From Acidimicrobiales bacterium (lineage in GTDB: Bacteria; Actinomycetota; Acidimicrobiia; Acidimicrobiales; Poriferisodaliceae): a stretch of DNA of 7,163 nucleotides. The notes below the pieces were generated by a model. It saw only the letters and a program-made list of their open reading frames with translations, was not told the origin of the DNA and searched no databases. Position 1 is the first letter of the stretch; the number at the start of each line of letters is the position of its first letter. The translations under genes were made by a program, and so were the position numbers. Location: positions 1 to 7,163 of the forward strand of contig JAHDHM010000186.1 in NCBI GenBank assembly GCA_020631315.1. The letters are read 5' to 3'. Positions 5,475 through 7,163 of the stretch are shown one piece after another.

Positions 5475-7163
5475 TCCCGAGCGGCTTCCGGGCCGCCTTC
5501 CTCGAATCGATCGACCTCCAGCCCGACCGCTTCCAGCTGGAGGCCTTCGACGCGATCGACGCCGACGAGAACGTGCTGGTCGCCGCGCCGACGTCGTCGG
5601 GCAAGACACTCGTCGCCGACTATGCGATCGACCGTGTGCTCGCTGCAGGCGGCGGTGATGGTGACGGTGTGGCCGACGGTGATGCAGCGGGCGGCCGCGT
5701 CTTCTACACGACGCCGATCAAGGCGCTGTCGAACCAGAAGTTCGCCGATCTCGGCCGTCGACTCGGCATCGACAACGTCGGCCTGCTCACCGGCGACAAC
5801 GTGGTCCGTCCCGACGCCCCTGTGGTCGTGATGACGACCGAGGTGCTGCGGAACATGATCTACGGCGGCAGTCGAGACCTCGACCGGCTCGCCGTCGTGG
5901 TGCTCGACGAGGTCCACTACCTCCAGGACACCTACCGCGGGCCGGTGTGGGAAGAGGTCATCATCCAGACACCGCCGCACGCCCGTCTGGTGGCGTTGTC
6001 GGCAACCGTGTCGAACGCCCACGAGCTCGCCGAGTGGGTCGAAGCGGTGCGGGGCACGTGCAGGTGTGTCATCGAGACGCGTCGGCCGGTCGAGCTGCAG
6101 CAGCGCTTCCTGGTCGCCGACCGGGTGAAGCGCGAGGTCGTCGACATGCGGACGCTCAAGGGCGGCGAACCGCATCGCGAGACGGCTCGATTCGTCGCCC
6201 GTCACCAGCACGGTCCGAAGGTCAAGGGACGCCGTCGCCTGGCTCGGCCGCGTCGCAGCGACATCGTTCGCCTGCTCGACGACAAGGACCGGCTGCCGGC
6301 CATCTTCTTCATCTTCAGTCGCCAGGGCTGCGACGACGCCGTGGGGCAGTGCCTCGGTGCTGGCTTCCACTTCCTCGACCCGAGCGAGCAGCAGCGGGCA
6401 GCTGCGATCGCGGCCGAACACACACGAAGCCTGAGCGACGAGGATCTGAAGGCGCTCGGCTACCGCTCGTTCCTCGAGGGTCTCCAGGCCGGCGTCGCCG
6501 CCCACCACGCCGGGATGGTGCCCCCGTTCAAGGAAGCGGTCGAGGAGTGCTTCCAGGCGGGACTGTTGCACGTCGTGTTCGCCACCGAGACGCTCGCTCT
6601 CGGGGTGAACATGCCCGCCCGGTCCGTGGTGATCGAGCAGCTGTCACGGTTCCGGGGCGAGGGTCACGTGATGCTCACCCCGGCGGACTACGCACAGCTC
6701 ACCGGGCGTGCGGGGCGGCGAGGCATCGACGACGTCGGCTACGCCTTCACCACCTGGTCACCGTTCGTCGAGTTCGAGGAGGTCGCCAGGCTCGCCGGCA
6801 GCACCGACTACGCGCTGCGCTCGGTGTTCCGGCCCACCTACAACATGGCCGCCAACCTCGTCGCCACCCGGACCGAGCAGGGGGCCGTCGACCTGCTGCA
6901 GCAGTCGTTCGCCCAGTTCCAAGCCGACCGTCAGGTCGTCGGCTTGACCCGCCAGCTCGGGCGAGCCCGGGAGACCGTCGACGAACGAGCCGTGTTGCTG
7001 CGAGAGCGCTACGGCTCACTCGAGCCGCCCCCGAGTGCGAGGGCGCAGAAGCGTCGGGCGGCGGGGTCGACCTCACGTACGGGCTCGGACGACCCCGTAC
7101 GCATCGATCGTGCGCTCGGCCGGATGAAGCCGGCCGACGTGCTGCTCGACGATCGCCGTCGCG
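5471..7163 (+). CDS. helY: HelY-like Ski2/Mtr4-type DEAD/DEAH helicase, N-terminal part (3' truncated)
   Basis: ATP-dependent superfamily 2 helicase of the Ski2/Mtr4 group, thought to unwind or remodel RNA. The frame is open from GTG 5471 to the window end, giving 564 residues of a family usually near 900. Motifs in order are a Q-like FQLEAF (21-26), Walker A APTSSGKT with Lys45, TTPIKALSNQK (80-90), TTEVLRN (122-128), DEVH (146-149), LSATVSN (176-182), then in the second RecA domain FFIFSRQGC, AAHHAGM, FATETLALGVNMPAR and TGRAGRRG (411-418). Motif wording and order closely match mycobacterial HelY. A basic patch, roughly residues 251-264, lies between the RecA domains. The GTG overlaps the tatC stop (GTGA), so expression is probably coupled. 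Residues 59-75 are an unusual Gly/Asp-rich insertion between motifs I and Ia. Substrate is not determined by the sequence. Confidence 0.93.
   Translation, partial: MIPSGFRAAFLESIDLQPDRFQLEAFDAIDADENVLVAAPTSSGKTLVADYAIDRVLAAGGGDGDGVADGDAAGGRVFYTTPIKALSNQKFADLGRRLGIDNVGLLTGDNVVRPDAPVVVMTTEVLRNMIYGGSRDLDRLAVVVLDEVHYLQDTYRGPVWEEVIIQTPPHARLVALSATVSNAHELAEWVEAVRGTCRCVIETRRPVELQQRFLVADRVKREVVDMRTLKGGEPHRETARFVARHQHGPKVKGRRRLARPRRSDIVRLLDDKDRLPAIFFIFSRQGCDDAVGQCLGAGFHFLDPSEQQRAAAIAAEHTRSLSDEDLKALGYRSFLEGLQAGVAAHHAGMVPPFKEAVEECFQAGLLHVVFATETLALGVNMPARSVVIEQLSRFRGEGHVMLTPADYAQLTGRAGRRGIDDVGYAFTTWSPFVEFEEVARLAGSTDYALRSVFRPTYNMAANLVATRTEQGAVDLLQQSFAQFQADRQVVGLTRQLGRARETVDERAVLLRERYGSLEPPPSARAQKRRAAGSTSRTGSDDPVRIDRALGRMKPADVLLDDRRR

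Noticed and set aside
4302..5609. 435-codon open frame on the minus strand opposite tatB and tatC
   Set aside because: It is a high-GC shadow of strongly conserved plus-strand genes; its composition (Arg, Asp, Gln and Ser-rich) is typical of antisense frames.
5369..6571. 400-codon open frame on the minus strand opposite the helicase
   Set aside because: The plus strand carries all helicase motifs in order; the antisense frame shows no recognisable domain.
1..7163. tRNA, rRNA, insertion sequence, phage or plasmid-origin features
   Set aside because: I saw no tRNA cloverleaf, rRNA segment, transposase, terminal inverted repeats or integration site; all genes look chromosomal and vertically inherited.

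Overview
The window is GC-rich, densely packed bacterial DNA. It looks chromosomal and actinobacterial (Actinomycetota). An Acidimicrobiia-type organism such as an Ilumatobacter relative is my best guess, but that is inference. The support is a Pup-protein ligase (PafA, the actinobacterial pupylation/proteasome system), the tat genes followed by a HelY-type Ski2-like helicase (the order seen beside pafA in mycobacteria), GTG starts, stop/start overlaps, and TANNNT boxes 7-9 bases ahead of start codons, as in leaderless actinobacterial genes.

Layout. 2-559 (+): 3' end of pafA. 561-1673 (+): a DUF3866-family protein one base later. 1750-2388 (+): signal peptidase I (lepB). 2387-2544: two perfect 72-bp tandem repeats plus a 13-bp remnant, between convergent genes. 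2555-3277 (-): a glycerophosphodiester phosphodiesterase-family protein. 3278-3430: divergent intergenic region with a 15-bp inverted repeat. 3431-3769 (+): a small zinc-ribbon protein of unknown role, followed by a strong hairpin terminator (3828-3864). 3893-4204 (+): a small membrane-anchored protein. 4201-4671 (+): a TatB-like subunit. 4668-5474 (+): TatC. 5471-7163 (+): a HelY-like helicase running off the window. The last four genes overlap by 4 bases each (ATGA, ATGA, GTGA) and look like one operon. No intergenic stretch exceeds 300 bases.

How it fits together. TatB-like and TatC proteins build the twin-arginine translocase, which exports folded proteins. Signal peptidase I removes signal peptides from Sec and Tat substrates, so two export steps are encoded close together. 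PafA marks proteins with Pup for the proteasome. HelY-type helicases are placed with Ski2/Mtr4 RNA helicases. In mycobacteria pafB and pafC lie between pafA and tatA. Here they are absent and replaced by DUF3866, lepB, the phosphodiesterase, the zinc-ribbon gene and the small membrane gene.

I do not see a clear new biological system. The most unusual items are the 72-bp tandem repeat touching the lepB stop codon, the three likely leaderless promoters, a calcium-loop-like Gly/Asp insertion in the helicase, a pentapeptide-repeat tail on the TatB-like protein, and a possible frame problem at a G7 run near the end of the DUF3866 gene.
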